This document shows positions 1 to 8,154 of a stretch of 64,000 bases of DNA, piece after piece. The position numbers and the translations under genes were made by a program. Below the pieces are notes generated by a model, which was given only the letters and a program-made list of their open reading frames with translations, did not search any database and had not been told where the DNA came from. The stretch is from Celeribacter baekdonensis (GTDB taxonomy: Bacteria > Pseudomonadota > Alphaproteobacteria > Rhodobacterales > Rhodobacteraceae): assembly GCF_900102315.1 (NCBI RefSeq), contig NZ_FNBL01000012.1:1-64000 (forward strand), given 5' to 3'. Each line of letters opens with the position of its first letter. Positions within the stretch are counted from its first letter, which is position 1.

Positions 1-401
1 TGAACCGTCCGACGTGTCGGCGGTTGCAAGCCCTGCTGCCAGCACGCGCTTCGGATTTCTGTCACGATGCGCGACAGGCTTGGGCGTTCCCGCCGTAAGA
101 AATAACGGCGAAGATGTTCTTCGATCACCGCTTCCACCTTGCCGGATATCAAGGTTGTACCAGTCGGGCGGCCCCGTTTCCGAGAAGCCAGCGCGCTGGT
201 GCGCCCACCCTCTTCGGCCAGACGCTTTATCCAGCGCCAGACAGTCGCCCTGCTGACACCAAGCTCCCAAACGGCGTCATTGATGCCACTTTCCAGACTG
301 CCAGTTCCTTTGAGATATGCCTGAACAAGCGGACGCAGAACGGCCGCCCTGCGCGCCTCCTCAGCACCAGCGGCAACGAAGTCTTCGCGATCATCATCCA
401 T
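1..401 (-). CDS. tniA: TniA/TnsB-like transposase, N-terminal part (runs off the left edge)
   Basis: A reading frame starts with ATG at 401 (MDDDREDF...) and stays open to the window edge, giving 133 residues. It has a helix-turn-helix with the signature VSRATVWRWIKRL near residue 50, followed by a basic linker RKRGRPTG, which fits the DNA-binding N-terminus of Mu/TniA/TnsB-type DDE transposases; the catalytic core lies outside the window. These enzymes cut and join transposon ends together with the TniB ATPase. An in-frame stop lies about 40 bases upstream; a GTG 15 bases upstream is an alternative start, and no clear ribosome binding site is seen. Directly upstream are repeated transposase-site-like sequences (440-492), as expected for a gene reading inward from a transposon end. 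The family call rests on the HTH and context, since no DDE residue is visible. Confidence 0.65.
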   Translation of the reverse strand, partial: MDDDREDFVAAGAEEARRAAVLRPLVQAYLKGTGSLESGINDAVWELGVSRATVWRWIKRLAEEGGRTSALASRKRGRPTGTTLISGKVEAVIEEHLRRYFLRRERPSLSRIVTEIRSACWQQGLQPPTRRTV

Positions 402-439
402 CAATATTTGCCACACGAAGCTGCGAACCCTGTCTCAGG

Positions 440-539
440 TTTAAGGGCAAAAATATCGGATTTAAAGGCAAAATATCATATTTAAGGGCAAAGCAAGGCC
501 GTTGATTTCGTTGGATTTCTCATCTCACAATTAAGGGCT
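440..539. repeat. Direct repeats TTTAAGGGCAAA at a Tni-type transposon end
   Basis: Three copies of a 12-bp motif lie at 440-451, 461-472 (one mismatch) and 481-492, spaced 21 and 20 bp, the first two followed by (A)ATATC. A shorter copy, ATTAAGGGC, is at 530-538 and overlaps the stop codon of the tniB remnant. Arrays of about 20-bp repeats at the ends are characteristic binding sites for TnsB/TniA transposases, and this array sits immediately upstream of a tniA-like start. A possible terminus is 5'-TGTGAG on the minus strand ending at 529; the exact boundary and target duplication cannot be fixed. Confidence 0.55.
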
Positions 540-1330
540 ACGCGACACCAAGGCAAAGATGCGGGACGTCACCCCGCCAGTTAATGCGAGGATCTGCTTG
601 AGCGACCGCACTTGCAGATTGGATTTCTTCTCCAGCGGCATGGCCGCGATCAATGTCTGGATCATATCCGAAAACTCGGCATCATCGCGCCAATTCGGCA
701 GGTGGTGTTCATCAAGCCGACGGGCCAGTTGGACATCGCCGCGAATGGCATCGACGGCTTCGCTGACACCGTAGCAGACCAAAGATGCCTCCAGCTCGTT
801 GCTGAGATACCTCAAGACATTGAGGAACCGGCGCTGTTCCCTATGCGTGCCCGCAAGAAGGTTGTGGACTTCGTCGATCATGATCATCCGCAGCCCGAGG
901 TCGCGCAAAAGGCCCACGACCCGAACTTCCAGCGAGGCAACACTCTGCGCCTTCAGGCTCAGCGTCGACGACGGGGCTCCGACGGCTGCGAGGATGTGCA
1001 TATAGAACCGCCGCTCATCAGGAGCGGGTGGCGCCTGCAACAGAAGTAACGGGGTGTGGGTGACGCCCGACTCCGGATCATACTCCGGCGCATAGCGTCG
1101 CGACAGGTTGCGGGCGATCATTGTTTTGCCGATGCCGGACGCCCCATGCACCAGAAGGCCAGGCATGCGGGTCTGCCGCGACATCTCAATCAGACCATGC
1201 AGCCGGTCCAGCACTTGCTCCGCTCGGGGAAAGCCGATCCAGATGTCCGATTGAATGAGGGCGATGCGGCCGTCGTCTTCAGTTTCTGCCCTCAATTCAC
1301 CAGCGCTCCACCTTGAACATGGGGCGCGAT
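531..1330 (-). pseudogene. tniB: TniB-like AAA ATPase, 5' end removed by IS5-family element
   Basis: The frame encodes an AAA-type ATPase with Walker A HGASGIGKTMIARNL and Walker B LRMIMIDEVHNLL, the arrangement of TniB/TnsC transposition regulators that select target DNA for TniA. The last about 265 residues are intact and end at the TAA at 531-533. The first codons are missing: at 1330/1331 the sequence passes into the inverted repeat of an insertion sequence, so any translation from the first ATG (1379) would begin with residues encoded by the IS end. In Tn5053/Tn402-like elements tniB lies downstream of tniA; here it lies upstream and outside the repeat array, so it probably belongs to a different, decayed element. 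Confidence 0.75.
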
Positions 1331-2385
1331 GGGCGTTGTTGCAGAAAGTCGGCCTGAGTTGTGAGTGCCCCTTTCCCATTCAGTTTCATGCCACGCGGAC
1401 GACGTGGGCGGTGCCGAGCGCGTTGAAGCGATTGACAAGGGCGACCCGGATGTGGATTTCGGCGGTTTGGCGATCTGGATCCCGCGCGGCGATGCGCTCA
1501 CCGAAGGCCTTCAGGCATCGCATCTTGGCCTCCACTCGGCTACGGGCGTGGTATCCGGTCCACCGCTTCCAGAATGCCCGACCGTAGTGACGCGTGGCGC
1601 GCAGGGTTTCGTTGCGCGCCTTGGCAGCCGGGCAGTCCTCTTTCCAAGCTCGACCGTTCCTTCGGGTCGGTATGATTGCCGTGCCACCGCGTGCGATGAC
1701 GGCGCCGTGGCAGCGGCGGGTATCGTAGGCACCATCCGCGGTCACGGTGCCGATGTCCTCGTCCTCGGGGATCTGGCCCAACAGGTCCGGCAGGACTGGG
1801 CTGTCGCCTTCCCGGCTAGGGGTGAACTCGACGGCCCGGATATCCGAGGTGGCGATATCCATCGCCAGATGCACCTTGCGCCATTGGCGGCGGCCCTGAA
1901 CGCCATGCTTGCGGGCCTGCCATTCGCCGTCGCCAAGAAACTTGATGCCGGTGCTGTCCACCAGAAGATTCAGCGGCCCTTCGGCACGGCGATAGGGGAT
2001 CTGCACCTTGAGGGTCTTCTGTCTGCGGCACAGCGTCGAGTAGTCCGGAACGGGCCAGTCTAGCCCTGCCAGGCGCAGGAGGCTCGCGACCATTCCGGCT
2101 GTCTGCCTGAGCGGTAGCTTGAACAGAACCTTGAGCGACAGGCAAAACTGGATCGCGGCATTCGAAAAGACCGGCGGGCGCCCTGGGCGTCCCTCATGCG
2201 GCGCGTGCCAGGTCATCTCCTTGTCCAGCCAGATCAGCAGCGATCCGCGCTTCCTGAGCGCATCGTTGTAGCTGGACCAGTTCGTCGTGCGGTAGCGGGC
2301 GGGCTTGGGCTTGCTCATGCAGATCGTCTAACCGCATGGATTCCCGATGTGAATCCTTCACCGACTGAGTTCTGCAACAACGCCC
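1331..2385 (-). mobile_element. Complete IS5-family insertion sequence, about 1055 bp
   Basis: The element is bounded by inverted repeats beginning GGGCGTTGTTGCAGA, at 1331-1345 and (reverse complement) 2371-2385. Past the first 16 bp the repeats stay partly alignable with a small offset. It contains one full transposase gene on the minus strand. These termini resemble the GGC-TTTGTTG type ends of IS903-like IS5 elements. No target duplication is visible: the flanks GGGGCGCGAT and AGTGCATCAC do not match, which suggests that one flank was lost by an adjacent deletion, consistent with the missing tniB start. Confidence 0.85.
1386..2318 (-). CDS. IS5-family DDE transposase
   Basis: The 310-residue protein is the usual full length of an IS5-family transposase. 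The N-terminal part carries the conserved FKLPLRQTAGMVASLLRLAG and VPDYSTLCRRQKTL segments. The catalytic core shows LLVDSTGIKF (first Asp), VTADGAYDTRRC (second Asp) and the C-terminal RSRVEAKMRCLK stretch supplying the Glu. It catalyses cut-and-paste movement of the surrounding element. The ATG at 2318 lies just inside the right inverted repeat, as normal for the family, and the frame is intact, so the IS may still be active. Confidence 0.92.
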   Translation of the reverse strand: MSKPKPARYRTTNWSSYNDALRKRGSLLIWLDKEMTWHAPHEGRPGRPPVFSNAAIQFCLSLKVLFKLPLRQTAGMVASLLRLAGLDWPVPDYSTLCRRQKTLKVQIPYRRAEGPLNLLVDSTGIKFLGDGEWQARKHGVQGRRQWRKVHLAMDIATSDIRAVEFTPSREGDSPVLPDLLGQIPEDEDIGTVTADGAYDTRRCHGAVIARGGTAIIPTRRNGRAWKEDCPAAKARNETLRATRHYGRAFWKRWTGYHARSRVEAKMRCLKAFGERIAARDPDRQTAEIHIRVALVNRFNALGTAHVVRVA

Positions 2386-2437
2386 AGTGCATCACCCAAA
2401 AAAAGGGAAACGACGCCAGACCGAGAAGCCTGACGCC

Positions 2438-2516
2438 GCGCTAGAAAAAAACCCCTGAACACGGTTCTTCTAGCGCAGTGTCCGAACCCCTGCAACCAGC
2501 AAAGTGTTTTTGCTGG
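2438..2516. promoter_or_regulatory. Two inverted repeats upstream of the HTH gene
   Basis: GCGCTAGAA at 2438-2446 is repeated inverted at 2468-2476 (9-bp arms, 21-base spacer), and CCAGCAAA at 2496-2503 pairs with TTTGCTGG at 2509-2516 (8-bp stem, 5-base loop). The second hairpin ends about 50 bases before the start codon at 2570. Either could be an operator, an attenuator or the 3' terminator of a lost upstream gene; there is no convincing T-run. The rest of 2386-2569 shows nothing else recognisable. Confidence 0.35.
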
Positions 2517-2569
2517 CAAGAATGTTGTTTGCTCTCGACATGGCATCGTCTCTCTCAGGAGATACGACC

Positions 2570-3412
2570 ATGGAACCAACGACTGGCCTGATCCTAAGGC
2601 GGATCACGCAGACAGACCTCTCTGTTTCGGCGCACAAACTGGCCACGCTCATCCTCGACGGAATTGCGTGGAAGGACGGGTATAACGGCCTGCCCCGCGG
2701 CACGGCTGCCTTCACCCTGTCCTCTCTGGCAGCGAAGATGGGCGTCTCGCGCCAGTACCTGAGCGTTCTGCTGAGTGAGCTTGAAACTTCTGAACTGAAG
2801 CTTGAGCGCGAGAAGTCGAACGGCAAGTTCGCCCCCTGGCTCTTCCGCTTCGCGGCCTTTGACGACGGCGAACAGACCCACGATCTCGTGTCAGACGGAG
2901 ACGACACATCACTATCTAGAGAAGAATCTAACAAAACTATATTCACAGGACAGATCAACATTGACGGTTGCTCGAACGTGTTCCGAACATGCTGGGCCGA
3001 GCTGATCAAGGCCGCGAAGAGCGCCCTACCCTGCTGGAACGTCGATACGCAAGTGATCTGGGAACGCTTCCTTGCCTTCAACCGGGCCCGTGGGAACAGC
3101 AAGGTTCCGGCCGGTTTCCTGCTCGGCTTCATGCGCCGGTGGCGCACCTCGCTTGGAGAAGCGACGCGCCCACCGGCTCTCCCCGCACCACAGCCGGTTC
3201 AAGAGCCACGAGAGCGCGAGCTGCACGAACAGATCAAGGCTGCGCCAAGCTCGAACCGCCAGTTTCACGCGTCAGACCTGTGTCGCGTCATAGGGCAAGC
3301 GGCGTACGATGCGCGCATTGTCGCCGTGATCCGGCAGTTCGGTTGCCCGAGGTTCACTGCTACGCTTGCAGTCCACGGGCGTGCAGTCCTGGCGGGCGAA
3401 ATCTCGCGGTGA
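2570..3412 (+). CDS. Helix-turn-helix plasmid protein of unknown function
   Basis: The 280-residue protein begins at ATG 2570, preceded by AGGAG at 2557-2561; an upstream in-frame ATG (2504) has no ribosome binding site. Residues about 30-90 contain a winged-helix-like segment with the recognition-helix pattern AAKMGVSRQYLSVLLSEL. A low-complexity acidic linker (SDGDDTSLSREESNK) follows, then a basic, tryptophan-containing C-terminal half. The layout resembles plasmid replication-accessory or regulatory proteins, but I do not recognise a family. Codon use drops toward AT around 2890-2960 (the linker), unlike the flanks. Confidence 0.6.
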   Translation: MEPTTGLILRRITQTDLSVSAHKLATLILDGIAWKDGYNGLPRGTAAFTLSSLAAKMGVSRQYLSVLLSELETSELKLEREKSNGKFAPWLFRFAAFDDGEQTHDLVSDGDDTSLSREESNKTIFTGQINIDGCSNVFRTCWAELIKAAKSALPCWNVDTQVIWERFLAFNRARGNSKVPAGFLLGFMRRWRTSLGEATRPPALPAPQPVQEPRERELHEQIKAAPSSNRQFHASDLCRVIGQAAYDARIVAVIRQFGCPRFTATLAVHGRAVLAGEISR

Positions 3413-3470
3413 TGATGGATCGGGTGCCACAACTCTGGCCAGAACGTATTCAGTCAGGGCAGTTCTGGGA

Positions 3471-4040
3471 TCAAAGCAGGTCGGCGAATTGCTCCAGGTC
3501 GGCAACCGTGGCGACCAACCCCTGCTGTGTCAGGATCGCGAGATACTCGTCGACGCTTTTGAGCGGATTCTTGAGGCGCGCGCGAACTTTCCGCAGCGCG
3601 GAACAGACCAGACCGGGCGCGAGAGACAGTTGGTTCCGGAAAAAGTCGTCAGGGTGTTGGGTCTCGATGCCAAAGGGCGCAAGTGCCGCTGGTGGGAAGT
3701 CCTTCAGGTTCTGCGTGACGATCGCGTCACAGCGCCCAACGATTGCCGCCGCCAGAACGTGCCGATCGTCAGGGTCCGGCAGTGTTAGGGCCGGCACCAA
3801 TGCCTCGTAGCCGGTGACCAGACAGTCGCGTGTGGCCCTGTCCATCAAGTCGCGAGTTCGTTCCAGCGCGGCGCGCTCCCGATGAGGTTCATTGCGCAGA
3901 AGCGCATCAATCCACTCCCGATGGATATCGGCCGTCCACTTGGCCTTGAAAAGGTCTGTGACCGCCAACTGCATCAGTGCATCGCGCATCGGCGCGGGAT
4001 AAAGGACGTTCGCATCGAACAGGACCGTGTACTGGCTCAT
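3471..4040 (-). CDS. PIN-domain ribonuclease toxin
   Basis: The 189-residue protein opens with VLFDANVLYPAPMRD, carrying the first conserved PIN acidic residue. It continues with LPDPDDRHVLAAAIVGRCDAIVT, the typical PIN centre with two further aspartates, and ends with a C-terminal helical extension. PIN toxins of VapC type cleave RNA with Mg2+ bound by these acids. The ATG at 4040 overlaps the stop of the upstream antitoxin gene by four bases, so the pair is translationally coupled. The protein is longer than a classical VapC (about 130 residues) and matches the PIN subfamily paired with HTH antitoxins. It probably acts as a plasmid-stabilisation module. Confidence 0.85.
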   Translation of the reverse strand: MSQYTVLFDANVLYPAPMRDALMQLAVTDLFKAKWTADIHREWIDALLRNEPHRERAALERTRDLMDRATRDCLVTGYEALVPALTLPDPDDRHVLAAAIVGRCDAIVTQNLKDFPPAALAPFGIETQHPDDFFRNQLSLAPGLVCSALRKVRARLKNPLKSVDEYLAILTQQGLVATVADLEQFADLL

Positions 4041-4501
4041 TTCGAGCGGTAGCCCATGTCCTGCTCTTGAGCGTCGGCGGCCAGTTGATCGAGCGCAGCT
4101 TCACGCTCGGTATCGATCGCGGCCTTGTAGGACATCACGTCTTCCATGCGGACGCGGCGATGCTTGCCGACCTTCCGATGCGGTATGGCACCATCCTCGA
4201 GCAGCTTGATCAGGAACGGACGCGAGACGTTCAGAACCTCAGCGGCCTGTACGGTCGAGAGTTCGGCGTTCTCGGGGATGATGGTGACCCCCCGCCCCGC
4301 TGCCATCGCCTCGAGGATCTCCATGAGCAGCGATACGGCGCCCGCAGGAAGCTCGATCGGCTCCATCTGCTCGGAGTCCGTCACACGAAGTTTCAACGGC
4401 GCGCGCGCCTGGGCGAAGCGTGACAATGCCTGGCCAGAGACGCGCGCAATCGCTGCGTCCTGCGGCGTGGGCGGAAGATGTCGGTGTGCCAGCATGTTCA
4501 T
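4037..4501 (-). CDS. HTH antitoxin paired with PIN toxin
   Basis: The 154-residue protein has an excisionase-like HTH near its C-terminus: LSTVQAAEVLNVSRPFLIKLLE followed by IPHRKVGKHRRVRMEDVMSY. This is the DNA-binding module shared by a known class of PIN-toxin antitoxins; the N-terminal half would neutralise the toxin. The start at 4501 is preceded on its strand by GGAGAGGAGACCACC, a strong ribosome binding site. It is first in a two-gene operon and likely binds its own promoter in the AT-rich stretch at 4515-4560. Confidence 0.82.
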   Translation of the reverse strand: MNMLAHRHLPPTPQDAAIARVSGQALSRFAQARAPLKLRVTDSEQMEPIELPAGAVSLLMEILEAMAAGRGVTIIPENAELSTVQAAEVLNVSRPFLIKLLEDGAIPHRKVGKHRRVRMEDVMSYKAAIDTEREAALDQLAADAQEQDMGYRSK

Positions 4502-4650
4502 GGTGGTCTCCTCTCCGGTTTCTGTTCTCTACCACCATATATGAAATAAGTGCAACAAATGCATTAAGTGTTGGTGAGTTTCTGCGCGCCCTGCCGCGTG
4601 CTCGCGGTTATCGCTGCTGTCGAGTGAGCGGGTGAGACCCACGCTAACCT

Positions 4651-5718
4651 TCAGTTTGTCGCCTTCCACATCCTGAACCGCCCCTGTCCTGTCACCTCGC
4701 GGATCAGACCCCGCTCTTGCATCCATGCAAGGTTGCGCTGAACAGCGGCGCGACTGGCACTCGTCAGGGCCTGGGCCATTGGCGCAGAGACGAGCGGCCA
4801 TTCGGTCAGCACTGCGCGCAAGGCCGGCGGCGTCCTGCCCGAGAGCAATGTCATTTCGGCTTCCGCCCGCGCCGACCATGCCTCGATATCGTCAAGGTGC
4901 CGCACCGCGGTCAGGCACGCGGCTTCCATCCCGTATAGCCAGCGTTCCAGACGTTCGAACGGTGAACCACCGGCTCGTAGTCCCCCTGCCCCGCCCATGG
5001 CCAGAGGCGTGAAGACTGCGCCTCTTCCATCGCTGGCCGCGATCCGCGCAGCTGCGACAGCCGCTTCCATACGGTCGTCGTGCTGCCCGAGCCCCGCGAG
5101 GCGCCAGAGGTGAAAGCCCGCGCAAGCGCGAGTGATCGGGTGCAGGTCCGTGGCCTGCCCCATCAGATCCAGCCAACCGCTCGCGCGATCCACGAACGGC
5201 TCGGTCTCATCACTGATGTTCTCGGGGTCGCGACGGTCGAGGAAGGCGGAAAGGTCCTGCTCCGGTCCCGGTCCACCCGTCAGTCGCCGAATCGCCCATC
5301 CGACTCGCGCCAGCGCCGCCGTGTCGTCCTGGACACCGGACAGGCGCAGCGAGATCCAGAGCGCCAGCCGGTCTTGGCTGATGCGGTCACCGGTGTGCCA
5401 GCTCAAATCTGCGGCCTCCATCAGCGCAAGCCGATGCCGCCATCCTTCCGGTCCGCGCTTCAACCGGTCGTCCAGCGCGCCGACGCGACCGGCCACACGG
5501 GCAAGACGCGCGGCCTGCCCGCCCTCTGCCTTCCGCCATTCGTCGAGGACCTCGGTTTCACGCGGTTCGGCCCGTGGTCCCGGCGGCAAATAGTCCGGCT
5601 CGTCGTCCATCGGACCGGGCAGAAACCACAGGTCGTCCTCAGACGCCTGTTCGACCTCCTCAGCATAAATGCCGAGCGCGTCGGATTCATCATACAATGC
5701 GGGGGTTCCAGGCCTCAT
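4651..5718 (-). CDS. Plasmid-encoded HTH protein, possibly RHE_PE00001/DUF1612-like
   Basis: The protein has 355 residues. The N-terminus is very acidic (EEVEQASEDDLWFLPGPMDDE), the centre is helical and rich in Trp/Leu, and the C-terminus looks like a winged helix (VSAPMAQALTSASRAAVQRNLAWMQERGL, then GRFRMWKA). The organisation, with a C-terminal DNA-binding segment ending in a GRxRxW motif, resembles the RHE_PE00001-type regulators common on alphaproteobacterial plasmids. That assignment is tentative because the N-terminal signature is weak. It stands alone, divergent from the recombinase at 5945, and its start overlaps no other gene. Confidence 0.6.
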   Translation of the reverse strand: MRPGTPALYDESDALGIYAEEVEQASEDDLWFLPGPMDDEPDYLPPGPRAEPRETEVLDEWRKAEGGQAARLARVAGRVGALDDRLKRGPEGWRHRLALMEAADLSWHTGDRISQDRLALWISLRLSGVQDDTAALARVGWAIRRLTGGPGPEQDLSAFLDRRDPENISDETEPFVDRASGWLDLMGQATDLHPITRACAGFHLWRLAGLGQHDDRMEAAVAAARIAASDGRGAVFTPLAMGGAGGLRAGGSPFERLERWLYGMEAACLTAVRHLDDIEAWSARAEAEMTLLSGRTPPALRAVLTEWPLVSAPMAQALTSASRAAVQRNLAWMQERGLIREVTGQGRFRMWKATN

Positions 5719-5764
5719 ATGCGCAAAATACAGCTATTTTGAGCTTTACCCAAGGGTTTTATCA

Positions 5765-5940
5765 GAGTGCGTTTGTACACCTTACATAGCACGCGCGCGC
5801 GATGGTCCGCGAGACCTCCCTGATCGCGCTCTGCGTATGGAAACCAAGGGCTTTCTGATGAACAGCGCCACAGAGCGCGCCCTTGCATTCATTTACAAAC
5901 GGTCGTTTATTGGTGGTACATAAAATTGCAAACGGCCCAG
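5765..5940. promoter_or_regulatory. Possible res/crossover region upstream of the serine recombinase
   Basis: The 226-bp gap between divergent genes holds several short dyads: TGTA-n5-TACA inside GTTTGTACACCTTACATAG (about 5771-5789), AAACGGTCGTTT (5898-5909), and an A/T-rich stretch ending ATTGCAAACGG. Serine resolvases normally bind such dyads directly beside their own gene. No good match to a Tn3-type res consensus was recognised, and the ATG at 5945 has no evident Shine-Dalgarno sequence. Confidence 0.35.
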
Positions 5941-5944
5941 TTTC

Positions 5945-6826
5945 ATGCCGCTGATTGGCTATGCGCGCGTCTCCACCGAGGATCAGACCCCCCTGCCCCA
6001 GTCTGAGGCACTGCAGTCTGCGGGATGCGCCGAGATTTTTGAAGAGCACGCCTCGGGCGGCAACCGCGCGCGGCCCGTGCTTGCACGTGTGCTGGAGCGG
6101 ATTGGCAAGGGCGACACGCTGGTCGTCGTGCGGATCGACCGGCTTGCGCGGTCTTTGTCGCACCTACTTGAAGTGATCGAAAGACTGGAAGGCAAGGGGG
6201 CGTTCTTCCGCTCGCTCCAGGACCCGATCGACACTGCGTCGCCCCAGGGCAAGTTCACGTTGCAGGTTCTGGGCGCTGCGGCTGAGTTCGAACGCGCTCT
6301 GATCCGCGAGCGTACCAAAGCCGGACTTGCCTCGGCACGCTCAAAGGGCCGCGTAGGCGGCAACCCAGGTCTTCGCGCCAAGGACCCTGAAGCGCTGCGC
6401 AAGGTGCGGCTGGCGCGACAGGACGGCTACATGGAGCGCTTGAACGAAACTGCGCAGGATTGGGTGCCCCATGTGCGCCGTTTGCGCCCCGATATGGCTT
6501 GGGAAGACGTCCTGCGGATCATCAATGGCCCCCTGCCCCATGATCGGCGCTGGACGCAAAGCCGCCTGCTCCGCGCCGTGAAGGCATACGTGGTGGACGG
6601 ATTCCTGCCTGCTGAAGTGCTTGGACGCGCTGGACGTCGCGAAACCGACGATCGCCTGCCTGCGATTGTCGCCGCAATCAAAGGTGCTGACCCGGAGATC
6701 ACCTTGCAGGCAATCTGCGACCGACTGGAATCCATGCGTGAGCGCACCCCTCGCGGTCGCACCAGCTGGCAGCCTTCCTCAGTCAGAATGCTGCTGGAGC
6801 GTGCTGAAAAGCTGGGGCTCCTCTGA
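5945..6826 (+). CDS. Serine recombinase (resolvase/invertase family)
   Basis: The 293-residue protein has the resolvase N-terminal catalytic domain. IGYARVSTEDQ carries the nucleophilic Ser, followed by RIDRLARSLSHL and FERALIRERTKAGLA, which holds the catalytic Arg-rich motif and the start of helix E. The family makes double-strand exchanges through a phosphoserine link. The C-terminal 150 residues are longer than in Tn3/gamma-delta resolvases (about 185 residues in total). They contain two HTH-like stretches (AWEDVLRIIN, TLQAICDRLES) instead of the usual single Hin-type HTH. It may resolve plasmid multimers or belong to the neighbouring transposon debris. Confidence 0.85.
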   Translation: MPLIGYARVSTEDQTPLPQSEALQSAGCAEIFEEHASGGNRARPVLARVLERIGKGDTLVVVRIDRLARSLSHLLEVIERLEGKGAFFRSLQDPIDTASPQGKFTLQVLGAAAEFERALIRERTKAGLASARSKGRVGGNPGLRAKDPEALRKVRLARQDGYMERLNETAQDWVPHVRRLRPDMAWEDVLRIINGPLPHDRRWTQSRLLRAVKAYVVDGFLPAEVLGRAGRRETDDRLPAIVAAIKGADPEITLQAICDRLESMRERTPRGRTSWQPSSVRMLLERAEKLGLL

Positions 6827-6876
6827 GGATCACACTTGTGTTGGCCTAACCGATTGCCACTAAATCTAGAAAGTGC

Positions 6877-6905
6877 TTGCACGAATCTGGTTGGTCGGGC
6901 AATAG
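6877..6905 (+). promoter_or_regulatory. Candidate promoter of repABC
   Basis: TTGCAC at 6877-6882 and CAATAG at 6900-6905 are separated by 17 bases, about 55 bases before the repA start. The box sequences are only moderate matches to the sigma-70 consensus. The rest of 6827-6960 shows no gene. Confidence 0.3.
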
Positions 6906-6960
6906 TCTCGAAAAATAACGCGCGGTCACATAAAAAACGCGCCCACGGATCGGGGCAGAC

Positions 6961-8154
6961 ATGAGCGAAGTAGAGCAGGATCTAGACATCGCCATCGGGC
7001 ACTACGCGGAACTTCTCGCGTCGAACCTGCATGCTCAGCGCGCCGCACACTTCCCTCCGGATGCAAAGAAGGTGATGCGCACTTTGACCAGCGGTGAAGC
7101 TGCTGAGCTCCTTGGCGTCGACCATACCTATCTTCGGAAGCTTCATCGAGAAGGAAAGATCGTTGACGTTGAGACGACGGCTGGAAGTCATCGTCGCTAT
7201 ACGCTCGACGATATCTGGGAAATCCGGCAGACGCTTGAAGGAAACGCAAAAAAGTCTGGAACTTACGTGCCTGGGCGTCGCGACGGTGACGACCTTCAAG
7301 TTATTTCAGTGGTGAACTTCAAGGGCGGGTCCGGCAAAACGACGACGTCTGCTCACCTCGCTCAGCGCTTGGCGCTCAAGGGGTACAGGGTTCTTGCGAT
7401 CGATCTCGACCCCCAAGCATCTCTTTCGGCTCTTCACGGAATCCAGCCAGAACTCGACCTTATGGAGGGCGGAACCCTCTATGATGCCGTTCGCTATGAC
7501 GATCCGGTTCCGATCGCCGAAGTGATCCGCAAGACCTACATCCGCGGCCTTGATCTTATCCCGGGCAACCTTGAACTCATGGAGTTCGAGCACGAGACGC
7601 CTGCTGCTATCCAGCGAGGCGGAGCGAAAGCGTTCTTCGCGAGAGTTCATGACGCACTCGATAGTGTTGAAGCGAACTACGACGTTGTTGTGATCGACTG
7701 CCCGCCGCAGCTTGGTTTCTTGACGATGTCAGCACTTTCCGCGTCCTCGGGTGTTCTCGTGACGGTTCACCCGCAGATGCTTGACCTCATGTCGATGTCC
7801 CAATTCCTGCGAATGACTGCGGATCTCCTGGGAGTGATCAGGGATGCAGGCGCAAATCTGCGCTTCGATTGGCTGCGCTTTTTGCCAACGCGATACAAAG
7901 TCGGCGACGCGCCACAAACCGAAGTCATCGCTTTCATTCGCGGGCTGTTTGGGAGGTCCGTCCTGACCAATCACATGGTTGAATCGACCGCAATTTCTGA
8001 TGCCGGCTTGACCAAGCAAACGCTCTATGAAGCTGACAAGAAGGACTTCACGCGTCAGACGTTTGATCGTGCGATCGAATCCATGAACGCAGTCAACGAT
8101 GAGATCGCTGAAATCATCCAGAACACATGGGGGCGGAATGGCAAGAAAGCCTAA
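6961..8154 (+). CDS. repA: RepABC partition ATPase RepA (ParA family)
   Basis: The 397-residue protein has an N-terminal MerR-like HTH (TSGEAAELLGVDHTYLRKLHREGKI) used for autorepression. A deviant Walker A box NFKGGSGKTTTSAHLA follows at about residue 120, then IDLDPQASLSAL and a Walker B segment DVVVIDCPPQLGFLTM. This is the architecture of type Ia ParA proteins that lead repABC operons. RepA moves plasmid copies apart with RepB bound at parS and represses the operon. The gene overlaps repB by 17 bases, which supports coupled translation. Confidence 0.95.
   Translation: MSEVEQDLDIAIGHYAELLASNLHAQRAAHFPPDAKKVMRTLTSGEAAELLGVDHTYLRKLHREGKIVDVETTAGSHRRYTLDDIWEIRQTLEGNAKKSGTYVPGRRDGDDLQVISVVNFKGGSGKTTTSAHLAQRLALKGYRVLAIDLDPQASLSALHGIQPELDLMEGGTLYDAVRYDDPVPIAEVIRKTYIRGLDLIPGNLELMEFEHETPAAIQRGGAKAFFARVHDALDSVEANYDVVVIDCPPQLGFLTMSALSASSGVLVTVHPQMLDLMSMSQFLRMTADLLGVIRDAGANLRFDWLRFLPTRYKVGDAPQTEVIAFIRGLFGRSVLTNHMVESTAISDAGLTKQTLYEADKKDFTRQTFDRAIESMNAVNDEIAEIIQNTWGRNGKKA

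Noticed and set aside
5945-6826. Serine recombinase as the TniR/TniC of the Tni element at the left end
   Set aside because: It lies several kilobases away, beyond the IS and unrelated genes, with its own possible site. No link to the tni genes can be shown.
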